Shown: positions 36,567 through 45,318 of the stretch, one piece after another
How positions within the stretch are numbered: the stretch's first letter is position 1
Layout: each line of letters starts with the position of its first letter
Source: Aliiglaciecola sp. LCG003
GTDB taxonomy: Bacteria > Pseudomonadota > Gammaproteobacteria > Enterobacterales > Alteromonadaceae
Assembly: GCF_030316135.1 (NCBI RefSeq)
Contig: NZ_CP128185.1
Coordinates: 186,001 to 250,000 of the forward strand
Length of the DNA stretch: 64,000 nucleotides
Direction of reading: 5' to 3'
Made by a program: the position numbers and the translations under genes
Notes under the pieces: model-generated
The model's input: the letters and a program-made list of their open reading frames with translations, nothing else
Told to the model about the DNA's origin: nothing
Database searches by the model: none

Positions 36567-37990
36567 GAAATCTCCATATCTTGTCCCCAGCTTGGCGGCG
36601 TCGCAGCATAGCTTTGAAAATTATTTTGTTCGTCAAACGGATTAGCCAATACTTTAAGCAGTTGCTCACATTCAGAAAAATCGCCCTCTTCGGCACGATC
36701 AATCGCAATTTGGGCTAAGTAATTACGTAAGATGTATTTCGGATTAACCTGCTGCATTTGCAGCTGGCGCGACTCAGCTGATAAGGTTTCGATGGCGAGT
36801 CTGCTGCGGTATTGGACGAACCAATCTTTTGCCCGTTGACGGTCTATGAAGTGGTCAACGAATTGGTTCTCGCTAATTGCTTGATTGCACAATAGGCGGA
36901 AGCTTTGACTAAAATCTCGTTTGTCTTGTTCCAACATCGACAACCAGCCATTCACCAATTCTAGGTCATCTTCTTGAGGTTGATGAAGGCCTAGTTTTAA
37001 ACGCATCAGCGACGCATACTGGTCGAGTAACCTTGGTTCATATTCGGCTAAAACGTGTTTGATTTCATCGATGCTTAAGTATGGCGTAAAGCTGTGGGCT
37101 AACGCATTTAAGTTCCATAACGCGACACCGGGTTGTTGGTCATAGGCATAGCGACCCCCATGGTCGGAATGATTACAAATATACTGTGAGTCAAAGTTGT
37201 CCAAAAATGCGTACGGGCCAAAGTCAAAAGTAATTCCATGAATAGACATGTTGTCAGAATTCATAACACCATGACAAAAGCCGAATGATTGCCATTTCGC
37301 AATCATATCTGCGGTTGAAAGTACCACCTGTCGAAGCATTTCTTGGTGTGGATTCGCATGCTCACGGCAGGCGCTAAAGTGATACTGCAATGCATATTCA
37401 AATAATGCGTCTAATTTGTCTAACTGCTTACTGTGATAAAAATATTCAAAATGGCCGAAACGCAGATGGCTTTGACAAGCACGGATCAGCATCGCACCTG
37501 TCTCTTGTTTCTCCCGATAGACTGGCTCCGAACTGGACACTAAACACAGGGCTCTAGAGGTGGGAATACCTAGATGATGTAACGCTTCACTGGCTAAATA
37601 TTCCCGGATAGTTGAGCGCAGCACGGCTCTGCCGTCACCAAATCGGGAATAGGGGGTTTTACCTGCACCTTTAAGATGCAGGTCCCATCTCTGTCCTGCG
37701 TGCGTCACCACCTCGGCCAATAATAAGCCGCGACCGTCACCTAACTCTGGATTCCAGCCGCCAAATTGATGTCCACCATATTTCTGGGCCACTGCGTGTT
37801 GATTGAGTGCGCCTTGGGAGCTAAATAATTGAGTAAATAGATGGCTCTGCTCACTGAAGCTTGGGTCCAATTCGAGTTGCTCAGCTAAGGGCTGATTATA
37901 CAATTGCAATTGGGGTTCAGATAATGGTGACACCGTCATTGGTGTTACCAAAGCTGTTAAATTTTTTGCGTATGAGTGATCAAAATGCAC
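36554..37990 (-). CDS. selO: SelO/YdiU protein adenylyltransferase
   Basis: A 478-residue pseudokinase-fold enzyme that transfers AMP from ATP to protein hydroxyls. Conserved blocks include GDGRGLLLAEV, HLKGAGKTPYSRFGDGRAVLRS (ATP binding), HGVMNSDNMSIHG (catalytic loop) and FDFGPYAFLD (metal-binding DFG). The end EISCSS keeps the C-terminal Cys that is selenocysteine in animal SelO. The length equals E. coli YdiU. A GTG start is used. In E. coli the enzyme is linked to redox stress and S-glutathionylation. The overlap with a small gene and a c-di-GMP enzyme is unusual context. Confidence 0.93.
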   Translation of the reverse strand: MHFDHSYAKNLTALVTPMTVSPLSEPQLQLYNQPLAEQLELDPSFSEQSHLFTQLFSSQGALNQHAVAQKYGGHQFGGWNPELGDGRGLLLAEVVTHAGQRWDLHLKGAGKTPYSRFGDGRAVLRSTIREYLASEALHHLGIPTSRALCLVSSSEPVYREKQETGAMLIRACQSHLRFGHFEYFYHSKQLDKLDALFEYALQYHFSACREHANPHQEMLRQVVLSTADMIAKWQSFGFCHGVMNSDNMSIHGITFDFGPYAFLDNFDSQYICNHSDHGGRYAYDQQPGVALWNLNALAHSFTPYLSIDEIKHVLAEYEPRLLDQYASLMRLKLGLHQPQEDDLELVNGWLSMLEQDKRDFSQSFRLLCNQAISENQFVDHFIDRQRAKDWFVQYRSRLAIETLSAESRQLQMQQVNPKYILRNYLAQIAIDRAEEGDFSECEQLLKVLANPFDEQNNFQSYAATPPSWGQDMEISCSS

Positions 37991-38143
37991 GGTTTGGCCT
38001 GTATAGTAAATGACTAGTCTATGGTTTATTCTGATTCAGTAAGTTGTGACTGAAACGGTCGCAATCAGAGCATACTATTTTTTACTTAATCTAATAAGCA
38101 CTATGCCTTGTTAGTCATTTTTACATTTTTAGAGGTCTAAAAC

Positions 38144-38464
38144 ATGAAATTCAAACAAGCTATTATGATTGTGTTGTCGATAAGCTTCGGATTTTCTAGT
38201 TCTGCAATGGCTGCAGGGGATGCAGAAAAGGGTAAAGCGAAATCAGCTACCTGCGCTGCATGTCATGGTGCAAAAGGTATTTCGATGATCCCTATGTATC
38301 CTAATTTGGCTGGACAGAAGGAGCAGTATTTGGTTCTACAATTAAAAGCGTTTCGCGATGGTCAGCGTAAAAATATGCAAATGGGTCCCATGGCATCCAG
38401 TTTGAGTGACGATGATATTGATAATTTGGCCGCCTATTATGCCGGTTTGAATCCTGCGGGCTGA
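38144..38464 (+). CDS. Class I c-type cytochrome
   Basis: A 106-residue periplasmic cytochrome. Residues 1-23 are a signal peptide (cleavage after AMAA). One heme site, CAACH, is followed by the typical [23 protein letters not shown] block and [21 protein letters not shown], where one Met provides the sixth ligand. This is the cytochrome c4/c5-like single-domain form, an electron carrier. It is a lone gene with its own leader and a hairpin behind it. The partner oxidase or reductase is not in the window. Confidence 0.92.
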   Translation: MKFKQAIMIVLSISFGFSSSAMAAGDAEKGKAKSATCAACHGAKGISMIPMYPNLAGQKEQYLVLQLKAFRDGQRKNMQMGPMASSLSDDDIDNLAAYYAGLNPAG

Positions 38465-38481
38465 TTTGCTGTCCCAAGTTA

Positions 38482-38508
38482 AGGTCACATGCCTGCTCCT
38501 TGTGACCT
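38482..38508 (+). terminator. Hairpin after the cytochrome gene
   Basis: Perfect 8-bp arms AGGTCACA and TGTGACCT surround an 11-nt loop about 18 nt past the stop. Only three T follow shortly, so termination strength is uncertain. Confidence 0.45.
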
Positions 38509-38602
38509 GATTTATCGCTTTGATCATTTTAGCTTTCAATCTTTTTCCACATCCTTAGCGTAGTTATCAATATACCAATTAAACTGCTCACAGGAGTGAT
38601 AC

Positions 38603-39265
38603 ATGATAGTCGTTCATCATCTTAACAATTCCCGCTCGCAACGGGTGCTATGGCTGCTCGAAGAGCTAAATTTAGAGTATGAAATAAAGCATTATCAACG
38701 AGATCCGCAAACCAATCTTGCCCCTAATACCCTGAAATTGGTTCACCCACTTGGTAAATCGCCGGTGATTACTGATGGTGATATTACGGTGGCAGAATCG
38801 GGCGCGATAATAGAGTACTTGATTGAAACCTATGGCGAGCAACTGAAACCTGCAGCTAATAGTGAGTCCCGTCGCCAATATACTTATTGGCTTCACTTTG
38901 CGGAAGGTTCACTGATGCCGCCAATGGTGGCCAAGTTGGTATTAGATAAAGTACGAGCGAAAGCTAGTCCGTTTTTTATCAAAATTGTGGCCGGGAAAAT
39001 AGTCGACAAAGTAATGCAAAGTTATTATTCCCCGATCATTCAAAATAATATGTCTTTTGTAAATTCACACTTAGAGAATAACTCTTGGTTTGCCGGTGAG
39101 CAGTTAAGTGGTGCTGACTTTCAAATGAGTTTTCCTCTAGAAGCAAGTGTCGCTAGAGGGGTAGGTAAAGATTTTCCAGCAATTGAGCGCTTTGTTAAAC
39201 AAGTTCATGAACGTGAGGCCTATAAACGAGCGCTGAGTAAGGGCGGTGACTATGATTATGCTTAG
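38603..39265 (+). CDS. Glutathione S-transferase family protein
   Basis: A 220-residue GST. The thioredoxin-like N-terminal domain (about 1-80) has NNSRSQRVLWLLEEL, LVHPLGKSPVITDGD (cis-Pro) and AESGAIIEYLIE, which bind glutathione. The all-helical domain follows. AGGAG lies before the ATG. The gene converges on recQ with a 4-nt overlap. The substrate is unknown; a detoxification role is the default. Confidence 0.88.
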   Translation: MIVVHHLNNSRSQRVLWLLEELNLEYEIKHYQRDPQTNLAPNTLKLVHPLGKSPVITDGDITVAESGAIIEYLIETYGEQLKPAANSESRRQYTYWLHFAEGSLMPPMVAKLVLDKVRAKASPFFIKIVAGKIVDKVMQSYYSPIIQNNMSFVNSHLENNSWFAGEQLSGADFQMSFPLEASVARGVGKDFPAIERFVKQVHEREAYKRALSKGGDYDYA

Positions 39266-41088
39266 TAGCTGGGTTGGCTAACGTAATCATTAATAAGTGT
39301 TAGGAAACGCTCGCCATAGCGCTCTAGCTTAGTGTTGCCTACACCACTAATCTGTAAGAACTGGCCGGAATTTTGCGGGAGCTGTTCGGCCATATCCGCT
39401 AAACTGGCATCACTGAATACTACAAATGGTGGAACGTCATCTTGTTCTGCTATAGATTTTCTAAGATGTTTCAATTTAGCAAATAATGCTCTGTCGTAAT
39501 AGCGTTTATCATTTTTACTCGCTTTAGCAGTATCGAGCGCCAATCTAGGTACTGCTAATGATATGGCTTTTTCGCCTTTGAGTACGGCCCTTGCCGCCTC
39601 AGTTAACTTGAGAGTGGCGTTCTGAGTTATATCAATACGTAAGAGTCCTTGGTGAATCACTTGGCCAATCAAGTTATGCCAGTAAGCATCTGATTGAGCT
39701 TTACCAATGCCATAGGTGCTGATTTGCTCATGCTGTTGTTCAATTATACGTTTGAGGGCTTTACCCTTAAGTACGTCAATTACGTACTGGGTAGCCACGT
39801 TCTGGCCTAGGCGGTATACACAAGACAATACCTTTTGGGCGTCTGTTGTGCCATCAAAGCGCTTTGGCGGGTCGACACAAATATCGCAGTTGCCGCAATG
39901 ATCACCGCTGTATTCAGAAAAATAGTTTAGCAGAACCTGCCGACGACATGTTTGGGCATCCGCAAAGGCTTCCATCGCTGCAAACTTTTGCAATTCAATA
40001 TCTTGGCGCTCGGTATTCTCGCCCATGCTGATCCATTGCCTGATCCGAGCTGCGTCTTTTTCATCAAACAATAACAAGGCTTCTGCTGGCATGCCATCTC
40101 GACCAGCTCGTCCAGTTTCCTGATAATAAGACTCTATGCTGCGTGGCAAATCAAAGTGCACTACAAATCGCACGTTTGATTTATTGATACCCATGCCGAA
40201 AGCGACAGTGGCAACAATGATGTCGATGTTGTCCTGTATAAAGTCTCGTTGAATTTTGTCACGGATCTCAGTTTCCAATCCTGCGTGATAGCCGGCACAG
40301 CTTAAGCCTTGTCGCGCTAGTTTGGTGCTTAATTCATCCACCTTAGCTCGGCTATTGCAATATACAATGCCGCTGCCTTCTTGGGATTTCACATACTGGA
40401 CAAGTTGATCGACAGCCTTATATTTTGCTAATAGGTTGTAGCGAATATTCGGTCGGTCGAAGCTACTTTGAAAAATAAATGGCTCATGTAAATTGAGCTG
40501 TTGTTGAATGTCTGCACGAGTGGCAACATCTGCCGTTGCGGTCAAGCCCATAACTGGAACCATTGGGAAATGCTGCTTTAGTTGACCTAGCAATCGATAG
40601 TCTTGACGAAAATCATGACCCCAGTGAGATACGCAGTGAGCTTCATCCACAGCGATCAAGCTCAACTGCAAACTGTGCAGTCGGTTGATAAAATCGATTT
40701 GCATCAATCGCTCAGGAGCTACGTAGAGCAGCTTAAATTTGCCATCTTGTAATTGCCGATAAATATCTAATAAGTTCTCACGGGGTATCGAAGAATTGAT
40801 ATAAGTCGCCGATACACCAGAGGTAACTAGTGCGTCCACTTGGTCTTTCATCAATGATATTAGCGGTGATACCACGACAGTGATACCAGGTAACACTAAT
40901 GCAGGTATTTGGTAGCATAAGGACTTTCCGCCACCTGTTGGCATCAAGACTAAGGTATCTTTGCCTGCTAGTGTTTGCTCAATTACAGCCTCTTGGCCCA
41001 ACCGGAAATGATCATAACCGAATACCTGCTGCAGGATGTCCTGGGCTGATTTCTCTGGGTATTGGGATAGGTCTTTAGGGTTGTTCAA
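39262..41088 (-). CDS. recQ: ATP-dependent DNA helicase RecQ
   Basis: A 608-residue 3'-5' helicase of full length. It has the helicase core with MPTGGGKSLCYQ (Walker A) and VDEAHCVSHWGHDFR (DEAH and aromatic loop), motif VI QETGRAGRDG, a RecQ-C-terminal zinc site (CRRQ, then CGNCDIC), and an HRDC domain (about 525-605). It resolves recombination intermediates and helps RecF-type repair. The only suitable start is a TTG at 41088 preceded by GAGG, so translation may be weak. It overlaps the GST gene by 4 nt at its 3' end and is divergent from a thioesterase gene. Confidence 0.95.
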   Translation of the reverse strand: MNNPKDLSQYPEKSAQDILQQVFGYDHFRLGQEAVIEQTLAGKDTLVLMPTGGGKSLCYQIPALVLPGITVVVSPLISLMKDQVDALVTSGVSATYINSSIPRENLLDIYRQLQDGKFKLLYVAPERLMQIDFINRLHSLQLSLIAVDEAHCVSHWGHDFRQDYRLLGQLKQHFPMVPVMGLTATADVATRADIQQQLNLHEPFIFQSSFDRPNIRYNLLAKYKAVDQLVQYVKSQEGSGIVYCNSRAKVDELSTKLARQGLSCAGYHAGLETEIRDKIQRDFIQDNIDIIVATVAFGMGINKSNVRFVVHFDLPRSIESYYQETGRAGRDGMPAEALLLFDEKDAARIRQWISMGENTERQDIELQKFAAMEAFADAQTCRRQVLLNYFSEYSGDHCGNCDICVDPPKRFDGTTDAQKVLSCVYRLGQNVATQYVIDVLKGKALKRIIEQQHEQISTYGIGKAQSDAYWHNLIGQVIHQGLLRIDITQNATLKLTEAARAVLKGEKAISLAVPRLALDTAKASKNDKRYYDRALFAKLKHLRKSIAEQDDVPPFVVFSDASLADMAEQLPQNSGQFLQISGVGNTKLERYGERFLTLINDYVSQPSY

Positions 41089-41198
41089 GAGGGCCTCATT
41101 GCTGAATCTTCAAAAGCGCGTTATGTTACTAAAAATCGACGTGCTGGTATACGATTACAACGGGTATCTCAGCACAATCTGTACCTAGCAAACTGGAA

Positions 41199-41693
41199 AT
41201 GAAAAATAATATGTCACACAACTCTACCGATACTCCTTTAAGTGCGGACGCATTATCGGAACATGTTACTCAGTTATTTAGTCAGCATATGCCGTTTAAT
41301 CAACTGCTTGGTTTGGAAATAAATAAACTAGATGTTGATGAAGTGGAGATCCGGTTGCCATGGGACGACAAATTAATGGGTAATCCCATTCAAAAAATTC
41401 TGCATGGTGGTGTTACCGCTGCGATTTTAGATACAGTGGGCGGGTTGATGGCGATTCTCTATGCAATTAAAGGGATTGAACATGCGTCCATCGAGGCTTT
41501 TCAACGTGCGTTGCCTAATGTCGGGACCATCGACATGCGTGTCGACTACCTTCGACCAGGCAAAGGCAAAGAATTCATCGCCACTGCCCAAGTAATTCGC
41601 AAAGGTAAAAAAGTCGCTGTCTGTCGTATGGAATTACATAATGAAGCTGGAACCCATATCGCCTTTGGCACCGCAACCTATATGATTGGTTAG
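41199..41693 (+). CDS. Hotdog-fold acyl-CoA thioesterase (PaaI-like)
   Basis: A 164-residue single hotdog domain. Core motifs are FNQLLGLEI, ILHGGVTAAILDTVGG (with the catalytic-region HGG and Asp) and DMRVDYLRPG. Such enzymes hydrolyse acyl- or aryl-CoA thioesters in the cytosol. The start could be either of two near ATGs (41199 or 41211). It is divergent from recQ with a 110-nt gap. The physiological substrate cannot be told. Confidence 0.82.
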   Translation: MKNNMSHNSTDTPLSADALSEHVTQLFSQHMPFNQLLGLEINKLDVDEVEIRLPWDDKLMGNPIQKILHGGVTAAILDTVGGLMAILYAIKGIEHASIEAFQRALPNVGTIDMRVDYLRPGKGKEFIATAQVIRKGKKVAVCRMELHNEAGTHIAFGTATYMIG

Positions 41694-41964
41694 GAGTTTG
41701 AGTTGCAATAGGTGGCAAAACAGCCATCTAGCCTGATACACATTCGTTCGTCAGAATTGGCGTTAGTACAGGTAAGCAACAAATACACTGCATCCTGTAA
41801 TAATTGCATTGCAATGATCCCTTCTCTTATCACCCTCTCAACTTGTTGTGGTTATTATACCTTTTAAAACAATGGCTTAATCGTGGTTGGTGAGTTGGCC
41901 TGAACTCTGCATAAGTAAAGTCACGAAACAAATTTTAACGTTTAAACACTTAAGGAGAATGGCT

Positions 41965-42141
41965 ATGTTGAGCTGGGCATTAACATTTTTAATTATCGCA
42001 ATAATTGCAGCAGTTTTTGGATTTGGCGGGCTAGCAGGTACGGCAGCCGGAATTGCTAAAATAATCTTTTTCGTTTTCGTTGTGTTGTTAGTGATATCGC
42101 TTATCAGTAATGCACTGCGGGGCAAAGGTCCAAAGGTTTAG
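41965..42141 (+). CDS. DUF1328 small membrane protein
   Basis: A 58-residue protein of two membrane helices joined by a Gly-rich turn ([17 protein letters not shown]). It matches the widespread DUF1328/YtjA family of stress-related envelope proteins. AAGGAG lies 7 nt before the ATG at 41965, which decides the start; an ATG two codons earlier is too close to the site. It is the first of several small envelope-protein genes. Function unknown. Confidence 0.88.
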   Translation: MLSWALTFLIIAIIAAVFGFGGLAGTAAGIAKIIFFVFVVLLVISLISNALRGKGPKV

Positions 42142-42197
42142 CTAGAAAGATATTATTTTATTAAAACTTAACTACCACCATGTAACGGAGAAATACC

Positions 42198-42389
42198 ATG
42201 AATAATTTAAAAAAACTTACTTTACTTTCGATGATTTTGGGTTCACTAACACTTGTTACTGCATGTGACGATGGAGCTGAAAACGCTGGTGAAAAAATTG
42301 ACGAAGTAATGACTGACACTGGCAACGCAATCGAAGATGCTTGTGAAGATGTGAAAGAAGGCGTTAAAGCTGAAGACACAGATTGCTAA
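42198..42389 (+). CDS. Small acidic lipoprotein
   Basis: A 63-residue precursor with a signal peptide and lipobox LVTAC (Cys23). The mature 41 residues are strongly acidic (CDDGAENAG and DEVMTDTGNAIEDACEDV) with two further Cys. Asp follows the lipidated Cys, which in enterobacteria favours retention in the inner membrane. GGAG precedes the ATG, and a classical terminator follows. It resembles entericidin-like stress lipoproteins in size only. Function unknown. Confidence 0.75.
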   Translation: MNNLKKLTLLSMILGSLTLVTACDDGAENAGEKIDEVMTDTGNAIEDACEDVKEGVKAEDTDC

Positions 42390-42411
42390 TATTGTTAGTT
42401 ATCTAATTGTT

Positions 42412-42433
42412 AAGGGGGTTCGCCCCCTTTTTT
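42412..42433 (+). terminator. Rho-independent terminator with UUCG tetraloop
   Basis: AAGGGGG-TTCG-CCCCCTT followed by T6. A very stable stem with an extra-stable tetraloop, 22 nt after the lipoprotein stop. Confidence 0.95.
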
Positions 42434-42520
42434 GCTTACTAAAATGGCAATTAACGACAAGAGGTTAGGTCTGTAACTGCCAATTGAATAGATCACGTTT
42501 AATCGTGGGGAGTCGCGGCG

Positions 42521-42700
42521 ATGAAATTACCTATTATTTTTATTGTTGTTATTGTGACCATTGGATTTATCATATCTAGGACCAGTCTTGGCGATGGAGG
42601 TCTGATTACAACTTTCTTAGTCTCATTTGGTTTGATTGTTATCATTGGATTTTTGGCAATGCTTTTTGCAGCCAAAAAAATCAATAAGCGAGAGAAGTAG
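42521..42700 (+). CDS. 59-residue two-helix membrane protein
   Basis: A short open frame beginning MKLPIIFIVVIVTIGF with GGGGAG 8 nt upstream of its ATG. Two hydrophobic segments (about 3-19 and 30-50) are joined by RTSLGDGGLITT, and the C-terminus is basic (KKINKREK), placing it in the cytosol. The perfect 11-bp hairpin at 42717-42745 lies just after its stop. Good ribosome binding site, clean topology and its own terminator-like structure support a real gene despite its size. No family recognised. Confidence 0.68.
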   Translation: MKLPIIFIVVIVTIGFIISRTSLGDGGLITTFLVSFGLIVIIGFLAMLFAAKKINKREK

Positions 42701-42716
42701 CGCTTGTCAGAGTGTG

Positions 42717-42745
42717 TATACTGGTAAGTTGTTTTTACCAGTATA
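42717..42745 (+). terminator. Perfect 11-bp hairpin after the 59-residue gene
   Basis: TATACTGGTAA and TTACCAGTATA arms with a 7-nt loop, 16 nt after the stop. The downstream T-tract is weak (TTTGC). It could also be part of the leader of the next gene, which starts at 42807. Confidence 0.55.
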
Positions 42746-42806
42746 TTTGCTGTTAAACTATTCAGACTATACTCAATCAAACCTTTTTATTCTGTGAGGA
42801 TCCTCG

Positions 42807-44123
42807 TTGAACACACGATTGTTGAAAATATGGGATTCGTTGCAGTCCAGTTTTTGGTTTTTGCCAAGTCTTATGGTTTGTGCAGCAACACTGTCTGCAA
42901 AAATATTACTAGCCTTTGACCATTGGGGCGCTGAAAAATCGCCTAAGTATCTCGCGTTTTTATACGAGGTGTCCGCCGAATCAGTAGAGGCTTTACTGAC
43001 TACCATCGCTAGCGCAATGATTACCGCCACTACAGTGGCATTTTCAATTACTGTGGTTGCCCTTACCTTAGCATCATCTCAATTTGGCCCCAGACTTATC
43101 CGTAATTTTATGATGGATAAGGGTACTCAAGTGGTTCTAGGGGTATTCATATCAACATTTATATACTGTTTGTTGATTTTACAAGGCTCAGGAGATCAAC
43201 TGCAAAGTGGTTTTATACCCGGTGCATCAACTTATGTTGCTGTGTTTTTTGCCTTTGTGGGGACTGCCTTTCTAATTTATTTCATCCATCATGTTGCGCG
43301 GTCTATTCAAGCTGACAATGTGGTTGATCAAGTATATGAGAGCTTGCAAAACAACATAGATCGTTTATTTCCTGATTCAAGTGAAACACAGCCAGAGCGT
43401 ATTTCAATTGTTCAAGTAGAAAAAGATTATCCACATCGTTTTGAAGTGGTCGCTGATAAAAGTGGTTATATTCAGGCGTTAAATACTCACTTTTTGACAG
43501 AATTAAGTTGTGAGCACGATATCGTGGTTGAAATACATCATTCACCAGGGGATTTTGTGGTTCCCGGTATTGCAGTGTTATCGATACACCAAAAACTAGC
43601 TGAACTTTCATTTGATCCAACGGCTCTACTAAAGGGAATTTTATTCGGCTCGAATCGTACTCCGGTTCAAGACCCTGAATATGCAATACACCAACTAGTT
43701 GAAATTGCAGTTAGAAGCCTTTCCCCTGGTATTAACGATCCCTACACGGCGATAACTTGTGTGGATAAATTGTCTGCGGTGCTTTGTAGTTTGTCACTTA
43801 AAACCTTTCCCCAATCATGCCATTTCGATGAGCATAAAAATCTACGGGTAGTAACTAAGCCTACAGTTTATCAACAACTTGCAGAACCTGCGTTTGACCA
43901 GATTAGGCAGTATGGGGTTAAAAGTGTGGCTGTCACTATCAGGTTGATTGAAAGCTTGCGCAACATACAGCATGTAGCTCAGCAGACAGAAATTGAAAAT
44001 TTCGTTTACCAGCAATTATCAATGATTGAGGAAATTCAAAATAAACAATCATTGTCCCAAGGTGATCGTGAAGATCTGCAAAAGCGAATAGATGATTTAA
44101 AAGCAAAACGCGATTTTAGCTAA
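42807..44123 (+). CDS. DUF2254 membrane protein
   Basis: A 438-residue protein starting at TTG, with GAGGA 6 nt upstream. The N-terminal half has about four membrane helices (about 18-38, 62-90, 105-122 and 130-155) and the DUF2254 block TIASAMITATTVAFSITVVALTLASSQFGPRL. The cytosolic C-terminal half contains GDFVVPG and ISPGINDPYTAI-like motifs typical of the family. The biological role of DUF2254 is not established. It stands next to other small envelope-protein genes, which suggests an envelope or osmotic-stress context. Confidence 0.88.
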   Translation: MNTRLLKIWDSLQSSFWFLPSLMVCAATLSAKILLAFDHWGAEKSPKYLAFLYEVSAESVEALLTTIASAMITATTVAFSITVVALTLASSQFGPRLIRNFMMDKGTQVVLGVFISTFIYCLLILQGSGDQLQSGFIPGASTYVAVFFAFVGTAFLIYFIHHVARSIQADNVVDQVYESLQNNIDRLFPDSSETQPERISIVQVEKDYPHRFEVVADKSGYIQALNTHFLTELSCEHDIVVEIHHSPGDFVVPGIAVLSIHQKLAELSFDPTALLKGILFGSNRTPVQDPEYAIHQLVEIAVRSLSPGINDPYTAITCVDKLSAVLCSLSLKTFPQSCHFDEHKNLRVVTKPTVYQQLAEPAFDQIRQYGVKSVAVTIRLIESLRNIQHVAQQTEIENFVYQQLSMIEEIQNKQSLSQGDREDLQKRIDDLKAKRDFS

Positions 44124-44198
44124 TCTAGCCAGTGATTTTTAAGTCTGGTTGCTGGTTTTGCAAAACTGTTTTCGCACCACACAAGTTCCGCTGAATGC

Positions 44199-44224
44199 AC
44201 AGGCATCGCTAATTACTTCATTTC
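44199..44224. repeat. Imperfect 26-nt direct repeat, copy 1
   Basis: ACAGGCATCGC-N4-TACTTCATTTC. It matches copy 2 at 44349-44374 in 23 of 26 positions by eye, 150 nt away in the same orientation. Confidence 0.6.
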
Positions 44225-44275
44225 AAGGTCATCACCAATCTACAAATCGCAGTGAATACATCCATGTATGCTTAG

Positions 44276-44294
44276 CGCTCTCACCCTGAGAGCG
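44276..44294. other. Perfect 8-bp hairpin between the direct repeats
   Basis: CGCTCTCA-CCC-TGAGAGCG, a compact stem with a 3-nt loop, centred between the two direct repeats. It may be a terminator remnant of the DUF2254 gene or part of a repeat element; a short T-rich stretch (ATATTTTG) follows on the plus strand. Confidence 0.45.
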
Positions 44295-44348
44295 ATATTT
44301 TGTATCTCGGCAACGACCTTTCCATTCATTTAAGAAAGCGTTACATGG

Positions 44349-44374
44349 ACAGGCATCGCAATGTACTTCATTTC
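44349..44374. repeat. Imperfect 26-nt direct repeat, copy 2
   Basis: Second copy of the repeat at 44199. The flanks differ, so the similarity is confined to this block. Confidence 0.6.
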
Positions 44375-44615
44375 TACCAACGAAATTAGCTATCTGCCTA
44401 TCTGCTTTATGCGCTTTTAGGGGAGACCCAGGCCCGCTGTTAGACGCTGATTATGGGGTTGATGAGTCTGCACTATTTACAATTTACTTAGTAATAATTT
44501 CGAGCTTGGTTTGTATTGTCTTGGTGGGAGTTTTTAAATTTCGTTAGAAATCAAAGGTTTGTGAGTTGGCATTAATTTGGCTTGTATTATTGTGAACGTA
44601 AAAAAGGAGATTATT

Positions 44616-45155
44616 ATGAAACGCTCAATTACATCACTTTTAGTAGCAGTAGTATTAGGTACATCATCAGCTAGCGCAGAGAACTCTTGGACAGATACTG
44701 CCAAGGACGCTTGGATTGATGGCAAAGCTGAATCGACCTTGTTAATCAACGGCAACTTAGATTCATTTGATATTGATACTGATGTGAAAAACGGAACTGT
44801 AACACTTACCGGTAAGGTCGACCGCGAAGTTGACAAGGCACTGGCAACAGAGCTGATCATGTCACTTGATGGTGTTAAGGACGTAAACAATCAACTTACC
44901 GTAGTGGCCGAGGAGGATATGGATGAGTCCAGTATGCAGGCGCTGAAGGATTCTAAGGTTGAAACCGTAGTAAAAACACGTTTATTATTCGAGTCTGAAG
45001 TGAGTGGGCTAGACATCGAGGTTGAAGTCGATGCCGGTACCGTCACACTTAGCGGCGAAGTTGAGTCAGACGCAGAGCGTGACCTTGCGATAACCATTGC
45101 TAAAAATACAGACGACGTAATTAACGTCATTGATAAACTGAAAATCGAAAGCTAA
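44616..45155 (+). CDS. Periplasmic protein with two BON domains (OsmY-like)
   Basis: A 179-residue protein from the ATG at 44616, which has AAAGGAG 7 nt upstream; a frame from 44577 adds 13 residues before the signal peptide. Signal peptide about 1-22 (cleavage at ASA-EN). Two BON domains follow (about 30-95 and 112-178), each with the pattern VKNGTVTLTGKV or VDAGTVTLSGEV. OsmY and similar proteins are periplasmic, bind membranes and rise under osmotic stress. It is a lone gene with its own terminator. Very acidic composition. Confidence 0.87.
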   Translation: MKRSITSLLVAVVLGTSSASAENSWTDTAKDAWIDGKAESTLLINGNLDSFDIDTDVKNGTVTLTGKVDREVDKALATELIMSLDGVKDVNNQLTVVAEEDMDESSMQALKDSKVETVVKTRLLFESEVSGLDIEVEVDAGTVTLSGEVESDAERDLAITIAKNTDDVINVIDKLKIES

Positions 45156-45180
45156 TTACTAGCTTATTATTCAGTAATGA

Positions 45181-45208
45181 AAACACCCACCCTTTAGTGG
45201 GTGTTTTT
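45181..45208 (+). terminator. Rho-independent terminator of the BON gene
   Basis: A perfect 10-bp stem (AAACACCCAC / GTGGGTGTTT) with a 6-nt loop, ending in T5, 26 nt after the stop codon. Confidence 0.93.
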
Positions 45209-45318
45209 GCTTGTGCTGATATAATCCTACGTTTTAATATTGGTCCGGCATCTGGCCGAGAGTCAAGGCTTTACTAGGTAACTAAAATGATTGAATCACT
45301 AATTAATATAATTATTAT

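Larger units (their letters stand above)
44124..44615. other. About 490-nt region without a gene, with repeats and a hairpin
   Basis: No coding sequence is supported. It holds two imperfect 26-nt direct repeats (44199-44224 and 44349-44374), a perfect 8-bp hairpin between them, and GC-richer sequence near 44420-44450. It must also carry the promoter of the BON-domain gene. The repeats may be remnants of an intergenic repeat family. Confidence 0.55.

Noticed and set aside
43303-43686. 127-codon open frame on the minus strand
   Set aside because: Antisense to the DUF2254 gene, no ribosome binding site and no recognisable product.
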